Assembly (NCBI RefSeq): GCF_006968745.1
Contig: NZ_CP030118.1
Coordinates: 5,864,340-5,928,339, forward strand
Reading direction: 5' to 3'
DNA: 64,000 nt
DNA from: Brasilonema sennae CENA114
GTDB lineage: Bacteria > Cyanobacteriota > Cyanobacteriia > Cyanobacteriales > Nostocaceae
Below are positions 34,562 to 43,958 of this stretch, one piece after another. Position numbers and translations under genes: made by a program. The notes below the pieces were generated by a model that was not told the origin of the DNA, searched no databases, and saw only the letters and a list, made by a program, of their open reading frames with translations. The stretch's first letter is position 1; each line of letters opens with the position of its first letter.

Positions 34562-37348
34562 ATGACTCAAACCCCTTCCCTCAAGACTCAGCTTTTACAA
34601 GTTGATGGCATGGACTGTGGAAGCTGTGCCAAGACCATTGAAGCCAGTTTGCTTTCATTGCGCGGCGTAACGGAAGCTTCGGTAAGTTTTGCAACTGCAA
34701 AAGTCAAAGTTTCCTATGACACTAAGCTCTTGAGCGAAACTGAAATTAGAAATCGCATAACTGCTTTAGGTTATACGGTTAAACTGAGTGATGAAGCAAA
34801 GCCGCATAATCACACTCACTGTTGTCACAGCGACCACACCCATGTTGAGGTGGCACCTGCTAAAAAGCTACAGGCACAAATCGGAGGGATGGATTGTGGC
34901 AGCTGTGCCAAAACAGTTGAAGTTGGCTTGCAGCAAATAGCAGGCGTTTTGTCAGCATCGGTCAGCTTTGCTACGGGAAGAATGCAAGTATCCTATAATT
35001 CACAGATCCTTAGTGAGACGGCAATTTATGACCGGGTTAGAGCTTTAGGTTATACGGTTGAGCAGAGTCGTGAGGTCAAGCCGCACCATCACTCTCATTC
35101 CTGTTCTGGCAACCATGACCACGAACATGATGACCACGAACACGTTGAAGTGGCTTGTGCGAAAAAGCTACAAGTGAAAGTAAACGGAATGGATTGCGGC
35201 AGTTGTGCTAAGACGATTGAGGTCGGCTTGCAGCAAATGGCAGGGGTAACAGATGTATCGGTTAACTTTGCCACTGAACGATTGCAACTATCCTACGACC
35301 CGCAACTAATAAGTGAAGCAGCAATCTATGACCGAATTAAAGGTCTGGGATATACGGTTGAGCAGAGTCTTGAGGTAAGTGAGCGCCATAACACCCACGA
35401 CGATTGCGATGACCATAACCACGCTCATCCAGTCGCCAAACCGACTCAAAAACGCGATCCAGCAGACTGGAAATTCTGGATTAGTAACCGTCGGGGACAG
35501 AGCGTAATTTTAGCGGGAGTAGGGTTAATTCTGGGCTTACTGGCGCAATATTTAGCGCTTCCCGTCTGGATAGCACGAGGTTTTTATGGCATTGGCATCG
35601 TCATTGCTGGCTATCCTATTGCACGGGCTGGTTTGTTTGAGTTGCGTTTGCGCCGCGCCGATATGAATCTGCTCATGACGATTTCAGTTATTGGGGCAGT
35701 GATTTTAGGGGACTGGTTTGAAGGAACGCTCGTCCTTTTTTTGTTCTCTTTAGGTACAACGCTGCAAATTTTTACCTTTGGTCGCACGCGCAATGCTATC
35801 AGCGCCTTGATGGATTTGACTCCATCTACTGCTACGGTTAAGCGGGGAAATCAGGAGGTGACAGTACCCGTTGAAAGTGTTCAAGTGGGGGAAATTTTGA
35901 CGATTCGACCAGGACAGCGTGTGGCGTTGGATGGCGTAGTGATTTCTGGTACAAGCGCAATTGACCAATCCCCGATTACAGGGGAGTCAATCCCAGAAGA
36001 TAAAGAAAGAGGCGATACGGTTTATGCTGGGACGTTGAATCAATCAGGTTTTTTAGAAGTTAAAGTCACTCATACATCTAATGATACGACCGTTGCCAAA
36101 ATTATTCATTTGGTAGAAGAAGCCCAAGGAAGCCGTGCTCCCACGCAGCAGTGGGTGGATCGGTTTGCAGAGGTTTACACTCCGATTGTAATTTTGATCG
36201 CGATCGCCATTGCTGTCATTCCACCTTTGGCATTTGCCCAATCTTTTAACGTTTGGCTCTATCGGGCGCTGGTGATGCTCGTAATTGCCTGTCCTTGTGC
36301 CTTGGTCATTTCTACTCCTGTTTCAATTGTCAGCGCTATTGGTGCTGCAAGCCGACAGGGGGTATTATTCAAAGGAGGTAATGCACTGGAAACAGCCGGA
36401 CGTCTGACTAGCCTTGCCTTTGATAAAACTGGCACCCTTACGCAAGGTTTACCCGTTGTGCAGGAAGTTTATGACCTTGGGAACGTAAGTACAAATGTGG
36501 TATTACAGATTGCAGCTTCACTGGAACAACTCTCAGAACATCCACTAGCGAAGGCAATTGTGGCAAATGCTCGCTTAGAAGGGATAGACTTAGAAACACC
36601 TGTTAACTTCACAGCGTTACCTGGTAAAGGCATTCAGGCAAAATTTGGTGAAGTTTTATACTTTGCTGGCAATCGACGCTTATTCACAGACTCTGGTATT
36701 GGTTTGTCGGCTGTTGCTGAATCTCTGTTGGCTGAAATTGAACAACTCGGTCAAACCCCGGTGCTGATAGGGACGACTCAAGGATTATTGGGAGCGATCG
36801 CGCTTTCGGATGGACTGCGGTTAGAAGCAACGGAGGCGGTGCGACAGCTCAAGCGCTTTGGGTTAAAACGGTTGGTGATGCTAACGGGCGATCGCACTGC
36901 TGTTGCTAAGCAGATTGCCCAAGAAGTAGGAATCACAGAGTATCGAGCAGAACTTTTACCCTCAGACAAGCTTCAAGCAATTGAACAAATGCGTGGTTCT
37001 GGGGTGGTAGGTATGGTAGGAGATGGTATTAACGATGCTCCTGCTTTAGCAGCTGCGGATATTAGCTTTGCAGTTGGTGGAATTGACATTGCCCTAGAGA
37101 CAGCAGATGTGGTGCTGGTTGGGAGTGACTTGAGACGGCTTGCTTATGCAGTGGATTTAAGTCGCCGTACTGTCTTAGTGATTCAACAGAATGTCGTCTT
37201 TTCTTTGGTAACAAAAGGCTTGTTTTTGTTGTTGGGGACTTTTGGTTTTGTTGGGTTAGCGATCGCCGTCTTAGCAGACACAGGAACTTCCCTGCTTGTG
37301 ACTGCGAACGGAATGCGCTTATTTAGAACCAAGACTGTTGAAGATTAG
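34562..37348 (+). CDS. P1B-type heavy-metal ATPase with three metal-binding domains (ZiaA/AztA-like)
   Basis: A 928-residue exporter. Three ferredoxin-like domains carry GMDCGSC at residues 16-22, 109-115 and 209-215. Each is followed by a His-rich linker (HNHTHCCHSDHTH, HHHSHSCSGNHDHEHDDHEH, HDDCDDHNHAH). The transport motif CPC is at 577-579, the phosphorylation site at D621 in DKTGTLT, and the hinge is MVGDGINDAPAL. Asp in GMDCGSC, as opposed to GMTCxxC, and the His linkers point to Zn/Cd/Pb rather than Cu. Related ATPases usually have one or two such domains. It should be controlled by the divergent SmtB-type repressor. Confidence 0.93.
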   Translation: MTQTPSLKTQLLQVDGMDCGSCAKTIEASLLSLRGVTEASVSFATAKVKVSYDTKLLSETEIRNRITALGYTVKLSDEAKPHNHTHCCHSDHTHVEVAPAKKLQAQIGGMDCGSCAKTVEVGLQQIAGVLSASVSFATGRMQVSYNSQILSETAIYDRVRALGYTVEQSREVKPHHHSHSCSGNHDHEHDDHEHVEVACAKKLQVKVNGMDCGSCAKTIEVGLQQMAGVTDVSVNFATERLQLSYDPQLISEAAIYDRIKGLGYTVEQSLEVSERHNTHDDCDDHNHAHPVAKPTQKRDPADWKFWISNRRGQSVILAGVGLILGLLAQYLALPVWIARGFYGIGIVIAGYPIARAGLFELRLRRADMNLLMTISVIGAVILGDWFEGTLVLFLFSLGTTLQIFTFGRTRNAISALMDLTPSTATVKRGNQEVTVPVESVQVGEILTIRPGQRVALDGVVISGTSAIDQSPITGESIPEDKERGDTVYAGTLNQSGFLEVKVTHTSNDTTVAKIIHLVEEAQGSRAPTQQWVDRFAEVYTPIVILIAIAIAVIPPLAFAQSFNVWLYRALVMLVIACPCALVISTPVSIVSAIGAASRQGVLFKGGNALETAGRLTSLAFDKTGTLTQGLPVVQEVYDLGNVSTNVVLQIAASLEQLSEHPLAKAIVANARLEGIDLETPVNFTALPGKGIQAKFGEVLYFAGNRRLFTDSGIGLSAVAESLLAEIEQLGQTPVLIGTTQGLLGAIALSDGLRLEATEAVRQLKRFGLKRLVMLTGDRTAVAKQIAQEVGITEYRAELLPSDKLQAIEQMRGSGVVGMVGDGINDAPALAAADISFAVGGIDIALETADVVLVGSDLRRLAYAVDLSRRTVLVIQQNVVFSLVTKGLFLLLGTFGFVGLAIAVLADTGTSLLVTANGMRLFRTKTVED

Positions 37349-37351
37349 GCA

Positions 37352-37390
37352 ATGGCACATAACCACAGCCACAGGCATCACGACTCGTAA
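37352..37390 (+). other. 12-codon His-rich mini-ORF after the ATPase
   Basis: ATG three bases after the ATPase stop opens MAHNHSHRHHDS-stop: five His in twelve residues. It looks like the N-terminus of a CDF cation exporter (MxHxHSHxHH..) cut short. It is either a gene relic or a tiny metal-buffer peptide translated by reinitiation. Confidence 0.35.
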
Positions 37391-37508
37391 TTGTTACTGT
37401 CCAAGACCTGCACCCCGATTCGGTTCATTTTTGAGCACTATTACTTCTTGACAAATCGTTTCTGACCTTAACCTGTCAACGATGGCAACACTACTGTGAA
37501 GCAGACTT

Positions 37509-38894
37509 TCATGGGTTTGGGTTTGATAACGGGTTAACAGTTAAAGGCAATTGAACGATGAAGGTGCTACCTTTACCAAGTTGGCTTTGCACATGCAGGC
37601 TACCTCTGTGTGCTTCAACAATTGCTTGAGCGATCGCCAGTCCTAATCCTGATCCACCAGTGGTACGCGAGCGATCGCTATTCACCCGATAAAAGCGATT
37701 AAAAATCCGCTTTTGCTCACCAGGTGCAATGCCAATCCCCGTATCTTGAACTTCAATCACAGCATAACCGTTGTTGCATTTGAGAATGACATTTACATAA
37801 CCGCCTGCTGTGGTGTATTTAATCGCATTAGCAATCAAATTAGAAAGCAGCCGTAAAAGTTGGTCTTCATCTCCCATCACATACAACGGCTGATCAGACA
37901 ACACAGAAGATGTTAATTTCAAAGAAGCTGCACTCGCTAACGCGGAAAACTCTTCTATAAGGTCATGAATCAAAACGTTGAGACAGCAAGGTACCCATTG
38001 TGTCGCCAGCGTTTGCTGATCCAATCGAGATAGTAGCAGTAAGTCACTTACCAGTTCAGCGAGTCGGTAATTTTGACGTTGAATAGATGCCAGGGTATCT
38101 CGTGCTTCTTGTTCAGATAGATGTTCTATATCAAGTATAGTTTCTACTGTTGCATTAATTGCTGCTAGAGGAGTACGCAACTCATGGGAAGCATCAGACG
38201 TAAACTGTTGCATTTGTTTGTATGACCTGTCAATTGGTCGCATCGCCAACCCCGCTAGCCACCAACTAGAACCGCCAACAAGGAGTACTGTAATTGGCAA
38301 TCCCAGCGCCAAAACCAATTTTAAAGCAGCCAGACGATTGTCAAGCTCTTTGAGACTACGCCCCACCTGTATATAGCCCCAAACCTGATTATCTTGAATA
38401 TGCAACGGCAAAGTCTTTTGATTATAACGATTGCCTTGCGGGTCTTTGAGTGTTTGCCACACTTTTGTTTGCACAATCGCTGGTAATTCGTGAGGTTGGA
38501 AACCAGCCACAGCAATTAAGCGTCCTGAAAGATTGACAAAACGGATGTAATATTGCTTATTTTTGTAAACAGGACTAAAAAGACCGTGTTCAGGAAGTGT
38601 ATGTTGGCTTTGACCAAAGATTTTTTCAGTAGGGCAGCTAGACTCAACTAGACAAATATTTGGTAGAACCTGTTGGAAAACTGGCTCCATACGACCAGGT
38701 TTTTTCAAAGTCGGTTCAATCACATCATGTAGTGTGCCTGAGACAGACTCTAGTTCTTGGTTGATGGAAAACAAGTAAGCGTCAATAATGACCTCATAAA
38801 CGACGAAACCGCATACAGTCAAAATCAGACCCATTACTACTGCATACCACAGAGCAAGGGAGGTGCGAGTCTGACGAAACAGTCTAATTTGCAT
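37509..38894 (-). CDS. Sensor histidine kinase (NrsS/RppB-like)
   Basis: About 461 residues from ATG 38894 (MQIRLFRQTR); the ORF can extend 42 codons upstream into the regulator gene but that part is unlike a kinase. TM1 follows the start. A periplasmic domain of ~130 residues has two Cys (NICLVESSCPTEK). TM2 (LGLPITVLLVGG), the phospho-acceptor His in SDASHELRTPLA, the N-box (NLIANAIKYT), DTGIGI and GGSGLGLAIA follow. It overlaps the regulator gene by 11 bp. Neighbouring metal exporters suggest metal sensing, as in the nickel sensor NrsS; that is inference. Confidence 0.88.
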   Translation of the reverse strand: MQIRLFRQTRTSLALWYAVVMGLILTVCGFVVYEVIIDAYLFSINQELESVSGTLHDVIEPTLKKPGRMEPVFQQVLPNICLVESSCPTEKIFGQSQHTLPEHGLFSPVYKNKQYYIRFVNLSGRLIAVAGFQPHELPAIVQTKVWQTLKDPQGNRYNQKTLPLHIQDNQVWGYIQVGRSLKELDNRLAALKLVLALGLPITVLLVGGSSWWLAGLAMRPIDRSYKQMQQFTSDASHELRTPLAAINATVETILDIEHLSEQEARDTLASIQRQNYRLAELVSDLLLLSRLDQQTLATQWVPCCLNVLIHDLIEEFSALASAASLKLTSSVLSDQPLYVMGDEDQLLRLLSNLIANAIKYTTAGGYVNVILKCNNGYAVIEVQDTGIGIAPGEQKRIFNRFYRVNSDRSRTTGGSGLGLAIAQAIVEAHRGSLHVQSQLGKGSTFIVQLPLTVNPLSNPNP

Positions 38895-39585
38895 CACTGG
38901 AATTGAAACGATAGCCCATACTGGGAACGGTTTCGATAAAACCATCACAACCATGTTCTGACAATTTACGTCGCAACAGTCGAATTTGAGCCGCCACCAC
39001 ATTACTAACACGTTCCGCATTCAACGTATAAAGATGGCTCAAAATTTGTTCGCGGCTAAGAATTTGGTTGGGATGTTTCATGAAGTATTCGAGCAAATGA
39101 AATTCTTTCTTGGTTAAAGAAATGACCTGACTATCACCATTAGGGTGTTGATAGCAAACTGTACCACTACCATAATCTAAAATAAAACTACCAACTTGAA
39201 GTTGTTGAGGCTGAAACTGGGGCGATCGCCTTTGCAATGCACGCAACCGCGCCAGCAATTCCGCCATCCCAAACGGTTTAACCAAATAATCATCAGCCCC
39301 TGCATCCAGTCCAGCTACCTTATCTGCCATACTATCTTTAGCTGTAAGTATCAGAACGGGTAAAGGATTGCCACGAAGCCGTAATCGCTTGCAGAGTTCT
39401 AAACCCGAGATTCCTGGCAGTAACCAATCAAAAATTGCCAGTGTATATTGTGTCCATTCGTTCTCCAGGCAAATCCAAGCTTCAGTACCGTCTAAAACCC
39501 AGTCAACAATATATTTTTCCTTGCTCAATTTTCGCGCTATTGACGCGCCTAGATCTGGCTCATCTTCAACTAGGAGAATTTTCAT
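38884..39585 (-). CDS. OmpR-family response regulator (NrsR/RppA-like)
   Basis: A 233-residue protein. The receiver domain has the acidic pair in LLVEDEPDLG, the phospho-acceptor Asp in AIFDWLLPGISG and the Lys in LVKPFG. The C-terminal winged helix is of PhoB/OmpR type (LTKKEFHLLEYFM, VVAAQIRLLRRKL, IETVPSMGYRF). It is the first gene of a two-gene operon with the kinase. Likely targets are its own promoter and nearby metal exporters. Confidence 0.92.
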   Translation of the reverse strand: MKILLVEDEPDLGASIARKLSKEKYIVDWVLDGTEAWICLENEWTQYTLAIFDWLLPGISGLELCKRLRLRGNPLPVLILTAKDSMADKVAGLDAGADDYLVKPFGMAELLARLRALQRRSPQFQPQQLQVGSFILDYGSGTVCYQHPNGDSQVISLTKKEFHLLEYFMKHPNQILSREQILSHLYTLNAERVSNVVAAQIRLLRRKLSEHGCDGFIETVPSMGYRFNSSDAN

Positions 39586-39684
39586 AACGAGCAGAGATAC
39601 CTTTGAAGTTTGTTCATCAATAAACTCTAAGCGTAGTCACACTAAGTAAGTGGGCGGGGAAATTTATAACTATGTAACGAAAAC

Positions 39685-40086
39685 TTAACCAGAGCGATTA
39701 GAGTTAAACCTGATACGTTGTGTACTGTAGTTACCTTTTTCCCCCCTAGCTTTGATACCATCAATCACGGCATAAGCGAGGTCTAACTCATCATTGAATA
39801 TTTGCCCACATAGTTCATCTTTTTTAAGGTGCTGCGACTCCAATTCAATTGGGTTCATCTGCGAACAGTATGTAGGCAAAAAAAAGATGTACAAACCCAT
39901 GTGTTCCCACTTTGACCATAACTTTTGGGCGTCTTTACATCGGTGTATTGATCCGTTATCTTGTACAATTACTCTGATGCGTCCAGCGTTTTGAGCTTCT
40001 TGGGCTTCTTGTTCCATCATTTGGATGTAGGACTTGCGGTCAACCCCACCGATGACCAAACCATAAACAAAGCTAATTAAAGCGTT
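39685..40086 (-). pseudogene. IS630-type transposase, C-terminal fragment
   Basis: The open frame begins after a TAA at 40089-40087 and keeps GLVIGGVDRKSYIQMM, VIVQDNGSIHRCKDAQ with the second DDE Asp, and FFLPTYCSQMNPIELE with the third acidic residue. The N-terminal half with the first Asp and the HTH is absent. No inverted ends were identified. Confidence 0.8.
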
Positions 40087-40144
40087 TTAGTAGCTCACTT
40101 TTGTTAAAATTGAGGTCGCGATGATCGCCTCTAAAAGAGCTTGT

Positions 40145-40486
40145 TCAGTATGTTGTCAATGGATAACTTTTTTTATGTAAAGATGAGCTTAATATAGCAG
40201 AGATGATAAAGTCCCAGCCAGTTAGCCAGATAATCAACTCAGGAGTTATCTGTTCTATGATTTTCTGTGACGAGCAGCACAGCTTAAAGGATAAAGACTG
40301 ATCGTATAACTGATTGAGGGTTGAACAGTTTTGCCACTGTAACTCAGCTTTAAGATGTTCCCAAAATTGTTGTATGGGGTTCAGTAGTGGAGATAATGGT
40401 GCTAAAAAGATAGGGATAATCTTCTCTTGAATGCAAACAAGTTTAGCGGAAAATTTATGGCTTTTGTTAACCTCACGAGTGAACAT
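40145..40486 (-). pseudogene. Second IS630-like transposase fragment
   Basis: IPIFLAPLSPLLNPIQQFWEHLKAEL is the C-terminal DDE block of IS630-like transposases. The preceding domains are missing, and the tail after ~residue 50 is diverged. It belongs to a different family member from the fragment at 39685-40086. Its 5' end overlaps the start of the MATE gene on the opposite strand. Confidence 0.7.
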
Positions 40487-41830
40487 GATGCTAAGTTTGA
40501 TTTTTTAAATCGCTTTTGCCGATTAGCAACTGTCAATATTCTTTCAGGTATCATGGTACCTCTAGCAGGGTTAGTCGATGTGGCATTTTTGGGACACTTG
40601 ACTGAAATCCGTCACTTAGCAGGAGTCATCCTGGCTACGATCTTGTTTGACTACCTCTACCGCGTTTTGAAATTCATACGCTCTTCAACCAATAGTATGA
40701 CAGCGCAAGCCGTTGGACGAGAGGATTTCAACGCAATGATGCTAGTGGGACTGCGAAATGGGTTAATCGCTTTGGGAATAGCCGCACTAATTCTGATTTT
40801 CCAGTACCCCATAAGAGAACTGGGATTTACCCTATTGAGTGCAAATTCAGAGGTAAAAGATGCAGGTGTTGCTTATTTCAATGCTCGAATCTGGGGAGCA
40901 CCTGCAGTTTTGCTAAACTATGTTTTGATTGGTTGGTTTTTTGGGCGGGAGATGAATAGCTTCGTATTGGTGATGTCCCTGATTGGTAACGCAGCAAACG
41001 TTGTGCTGGACTACGTAATGATTATCAATTGGGGTTGGGAAACTGCTGGGGCTGGATTAGCAACAGCTATTAGCCAGTATTTGACGCTGTTGGTCGGTCT
41101 GACGTTTGCGTGCTTTAATATCAAATGGCAGGATTTCCCGGCTGTTCTTCAAAAGGTTTTGGATTGGCAAGCCTTAAAAGCCTCCTTTGCCTTGAATGGA
41201 AATATACTTATCAGGTATTTAACTTTTATTACAGCTTTAGCCGTGTTCACCAATTTGAGTTCGTTAATGGGGACAACAATATTGGCTGAAAACGGTTTAC
41301 TATTACAAGTTGTGACTTTAAGCGTTTTCGTCATTCAGGGAGTCGGACATGCTACCCAAAGTCTGACGGGTAAATTTAAAGGTAAAGGTGATTCCAAAAG
41401 GTTATTGCCACTTATTATAGTTGCAACGCTGACTAGTTTGTTGTGTGCACTTCCCTGGGCAATAGTATCTATCGTCTTTCCAAAAACAATATTTGGATTA
41501 TTAACTAATCATGCTGAACTCACCAATGACATTGATAAGTACACTCTCTGGTTACTACCTGTGTTAGCATTTGCTGCGATCGCTTTCATGCTAGAAGGAT
41601 ATTTTATTGGTTTAGCAGAAGGCTCGACTCTACGTAACTCTTCCTTAACTGCCCTTGGGGTTGGATTTATACCCTTAGCTTTTGTTGCTTGGTATTTTCA
41701 TAGTAACCATATTTTGTGGTTAGCTCTTTGTTTGTATATGATAACCAGCATGGTGATACTGGTGATACAGCTGCCAAGAACGTTTCACAACTACGATACT
41801 CATCATCAGCAGATTGCAACGGAAACATAA
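40457..41830 (+). CDS. MATE-family efflux transporter (DinF-like)
   Basis: About 457 residues with 12 predicted membrane helices. The N-terminal motif NILSGIMVPLAGLVDVAFLG and the mid-protein GxAxATxxSQY (GAGLATAISQYLTLL) are MATE hallmarks. It exports cationic drugs or metabolites against Na+ or H+. The first ~15 residues overlap the antisense transposase fragment, so the true start is uncertain: ATG 40427 or 40457, the latter preferred. The IS insertion may have replaced the original promoter. Confidence 0.85.
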   Translation: MAFVNLTSEHDAKFDFLNRFCRLATVNILSGIMVPLAGLVDVAFLGHLTEIRHLAGVILATILFDYLYRVLKFIRSSTNSMTAQAVGREDFNAMMLVGLRNGLIALGIAALILIFQYPIRELGFTLLSANSEVKDAGVAYFNARIWGAPAVLLNYVLIGWFFGREMNSFVLVMSLIGNAANVVLDYVMIINWGWETAGAGLATAISQYLTLLVGLTFACFNIKWQDFPAVLQKVLDWQALKASFALNGNILIRYLTFITALAVFTNLSSLMGTTILAENGLLLQVVTLSVFVIQGVGHATQSLTGKFKGKGDSKRLLPLIIVATLTSLLCALPWAIVSIVFPKTIFGLLTNHAELTNDIDKYTLWLLPVLAFAAIAFMLEGYFIGLAEGSTLRNSSLTALGVGFIPLAFVAWYFHSNHILWLALCLYMITSMVILVIQLPRTFHNYDTHHQQIATET

Positions 41831-41923
41831 CCTCAAAGCATTTGTCTATTATTAGACGCATTGCCCAATCTTGCTAAATCAATAATCGCATCCAATACGG
41901 TTGGTGATAAGCACGCTTAACAT

Positions 41924-41955
41924 AAACCCGGTTTCTTTAAGAAACCGGGTTTTTC
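41924..41955 (+). terminator. Terminator hairpin after the MATE gene
   Basis: A 14-bp perfect stem, arm AAACCCGGTTTCTT, ends in TTTTT. The single-base loop is unusually tight. The stem is also a common cyanobacterial intergenic repeat type. Confidence 0.75.
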
Positions 41956-42037
41956 TGAGCAACAATTACGTTAACCGAACCCTTGATTTTTCTTCTCTGG
42001 TTTGAGATTGTTAACTAAAGTATACGTAAAAAAACTG

Positions 42038-42997
42038 ATGTCAAGATTAAAGTTTATTTTACTGTTCGTAGTCGTAGTAGTCTCATTGATTACTTTCGAT
42101 TTTGCTAGCACCCAAGCTAAGGTTATCAGTCTCAACCGCTATATCCTTCCTGGAGAGAGGGTTTTTCCAGAAGGTATTGCTTATCAACCCAAAACCAAAG
42201 ACTTTTTTGTCAGCAGCACCACAGACGGCACAATTTTTCGAGGAAATCTCCAACAGGAGTCAGCGGAGGTGTTCTTACCCGGTGGTGCTGATGGGCGCAC
42301 AACAGCCATCGGCTTAAAAGTGGACGACAAAGGTCGTTTGTTTGTAGCAGGAGGCAATACTGGTCAGATATTTGTCTACAATACTCACAGTGGCGAACTA
42401 CTCGGTCAATTTAAGAACCAAAAGGCTTCTACATTCATCAATGATGTTGCTATTTCCCCAAATGGAGAAGCCTATTTCACTGACTCATCTGATCCAACTT
42501 TATACAAAGTTTCGATTAATGAGGCAAATGAAATTCAGTTTGAGGCTTGGCTCGATTTTACTGGTACGAGTCTAGAGTACCAGTCAGGATTTAACCTCAA
42601 CGGTATCGCCGCAAGCAATGACGGTAAGTACCTGATAGTTGTGCAGTCTAATACAGGAAAGCTGTTTCGTATCGACATTGATAGCAAGCAAGTCACCGAA
42701 ATTGATTTAGGTGGTGAACGACTAACCAACGGCGATGGTATCTTGCTCTCGCGCGGTAAAAAGCAAATTTTGTACGTTGTGCGTAATCAGCAAAAGCTGA
42801 TAGTCAAAGTTGAACTAGAAGAGGATTTTTCCCGAGGGACTGTTGTCTCTAGCACGACTGATCCGTCGTTGGCTTACCCGACTACTATTGCCCAAGTTAG
42901 GAAGCAGCTGCTAGTTGTCAACTCTCAATTTGATAAACGTGGATCAGGATTGACAGCTGAGTTACCATTTACTGTTTCGAGTATTTCTAGTCCTTAA
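42038..42997 (+). CDS. Secreted SMP-30/gluconolactonase-like beta-propeller protein
   Basis: About 319 residues from ATG 42038 (MSRLKFILLFVVVVVSL); the in-frame TTG at 42002 adds residues that would weaken the signal peptide. Cleavage is likely at STQA-K. The body has six-bladed propeller signatures: FPEGIAYQPKTKDFFVSST, GLKVDDKGRLFVAGG, INDVAISPNGEAYFTDS and LNGIAASNDGKYLIV. These fit the SMP-30/gluconolactonase/LRE superfamily. The substrate is unknown. It should be periplasmic. Confidence 0.8.
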   Translation: MSRLKFILLFVVVVVSLITFDFASTQAKVISLNRYILPGERVFPEGIAYQPKTKDFFVSSTTDGTIFRGNLQQESAEVFLPGGADGRTTAIGLKVDDKGRLFVAGGNTGQIFVYNTHSGELLGQFKNQKASTFINDVAISPNGEAYFTDSSDPTLYKVSINEANEIQFEAWLDFTGTSLEYQSGFNLNGIAASNDGKYLIVVQSNTGKLFRIDIDSKQVTEIDLGGERLTNGDGILLSRGKKQILYVVRNQQKLIVKVELEEDFSRGTVVSSTTDPSLAYPTTIAQVRKQLLVVNSQFDKRGSGLTAELPFTVSSISSP

Positions 42998-43052
42998 ATC
43001 AGTGAACAGTCAACAGTGAAACTGATGACTGATAACTGATAACTGGTAACTG

Positions 43053-43166
43053 TTAAATCAACAATCGCACTTGTGAACCACTCTGTGTTTTACTCACTTC
43101 AATGCGGGCTTGAAAGGCTTCTTTGAGGTGAGGCATATGAGTTACGGTTAAGATACAGGTAAAATC
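43053..43166 (-). pseudogene. sbcC 3'-end relic, part A
   Basis: 114 bp aligned with 46907-47020 of the intact sbcC with 11 differences by my count. It encodes CILTVTHMPHLKEAFQA onward to the same stop position. The differences are mostly silent. It marks one edge of the island. Confidence 0.9.
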
Positions 43167-43236
43167 TGCGATACGCTCTTGGCGTCTCTTGCTTTGGGCG
43201 ATCGCATCTTAGTGCATCGTCTACACACAATCTTGT

Positions 43237-43578
43237 TCATCTCGCAGGACGCACCACACTAACCAACTTACCAGCCAAAGGTTCCCCTGCCAAAATAGCT
43301 GCATTAATTCGCTTTGCTAATCCACTTCTATCTACATCATCCGTACAAATAATAATACCAGCATGACTGGGTACATAGCGATGCAAACGTTTGAAGTCTC
43401 TGCGGTTTAGGGTTAAAACAACACGCTCGTTACTACTTGCAAATGCGAGAACTTCATCATCAGGTATTTTTAAATTAGCCTTTCGTGCTTCTTGGACGGT
43501 AACAACATCATGCCCCAAATCGCGTAAATGCTCCACAACCTCATAGGGAAACTGTTCATCTGCATACAAACGAGCCAT
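43237..43578 (-). CDS. DUF5615 PIN-like toxin
   Basis: A 113-residue DUF5615 protein: the opening RLYADEQFP has the acidic pair, followed by LRDLGHDVVTVQEA, IPDDEVLAFA and VVLTLNRRDF. This is a reduced PIN-like fold with the acidic residues kept. It overlaps the DUF433 stop by one base (TAATG). Such pairs are typical cyanobacterial toxin-antitoxin modules; the target is unknown. The module lies inside the sbcC relic. Confidence 0.85.
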   Translation of the reverse strand: MARLYADEQFPYEVVEHLRDLGHDVVTVQEARKANLKIPDDEVLAFASSNERVVLTLNRRDFKRLHRYVPSHAGIIICTDDVDRSGLAKRINAAILAGEPLAGKLVSVVRPAR

Positions 43579-43901
43579 TATTCTTCATTCTCCCGAATGG
43601 CTGTTGTTATTTCCTCTGGATATACTGTGGCATAAACCCAAGCGTTGGCTAAGTCTGTCGCAGATAAAGTTGGATAGTCTTTCAAAAGTTGAGCTTCGCT
43701 AATACCTAAATTACGAGCATTAACTAACACCCAAACAGGAATGCGGGTTCCACTAATACAAGCATCTCCACCACATACACCTGGGGTTTTCTCGATTCCA
43801 CGCCAAGCATTTCCTAAACTTTGGGCTAATATCTGAATCGCCTGTGCTTTTTCGTTTGGTGTTAAGGCAAGTAGTTCTGGTTCCAACTTTTGTAGCGTCA
43901 T
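43578..43901 (-). CDS. DUF433 antitoxin
   Basis: A 107-residue protein. The N-terminal helix (LEPELLALTPNEKAQAIQIL) is followed by the DUF433 helix-turn-helix core KTPGVCGGDACISGTRIPVW and then a hydrophobic/acidic tail. It probably binds its own promoter and neutralises the DUF5615 protein. A truncated paralogue lies at 7288-7434. Confidence 0.85.
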   Translation of the reverse strand: MTLQKLEPELLALTPNEKAQAIQILAQSLGNAWRGIEKTPGVCGGDACISGTRIPVWVLVNARNLGISEAQLLKDYPTLSATDLANAWVYATVYPEEITTAIRENEE

Positions 43902-43958
43902 AGCATTACTACGAACCTAAAAAGACTATATCTGAATATTCTAACCCATGCCCAATAT

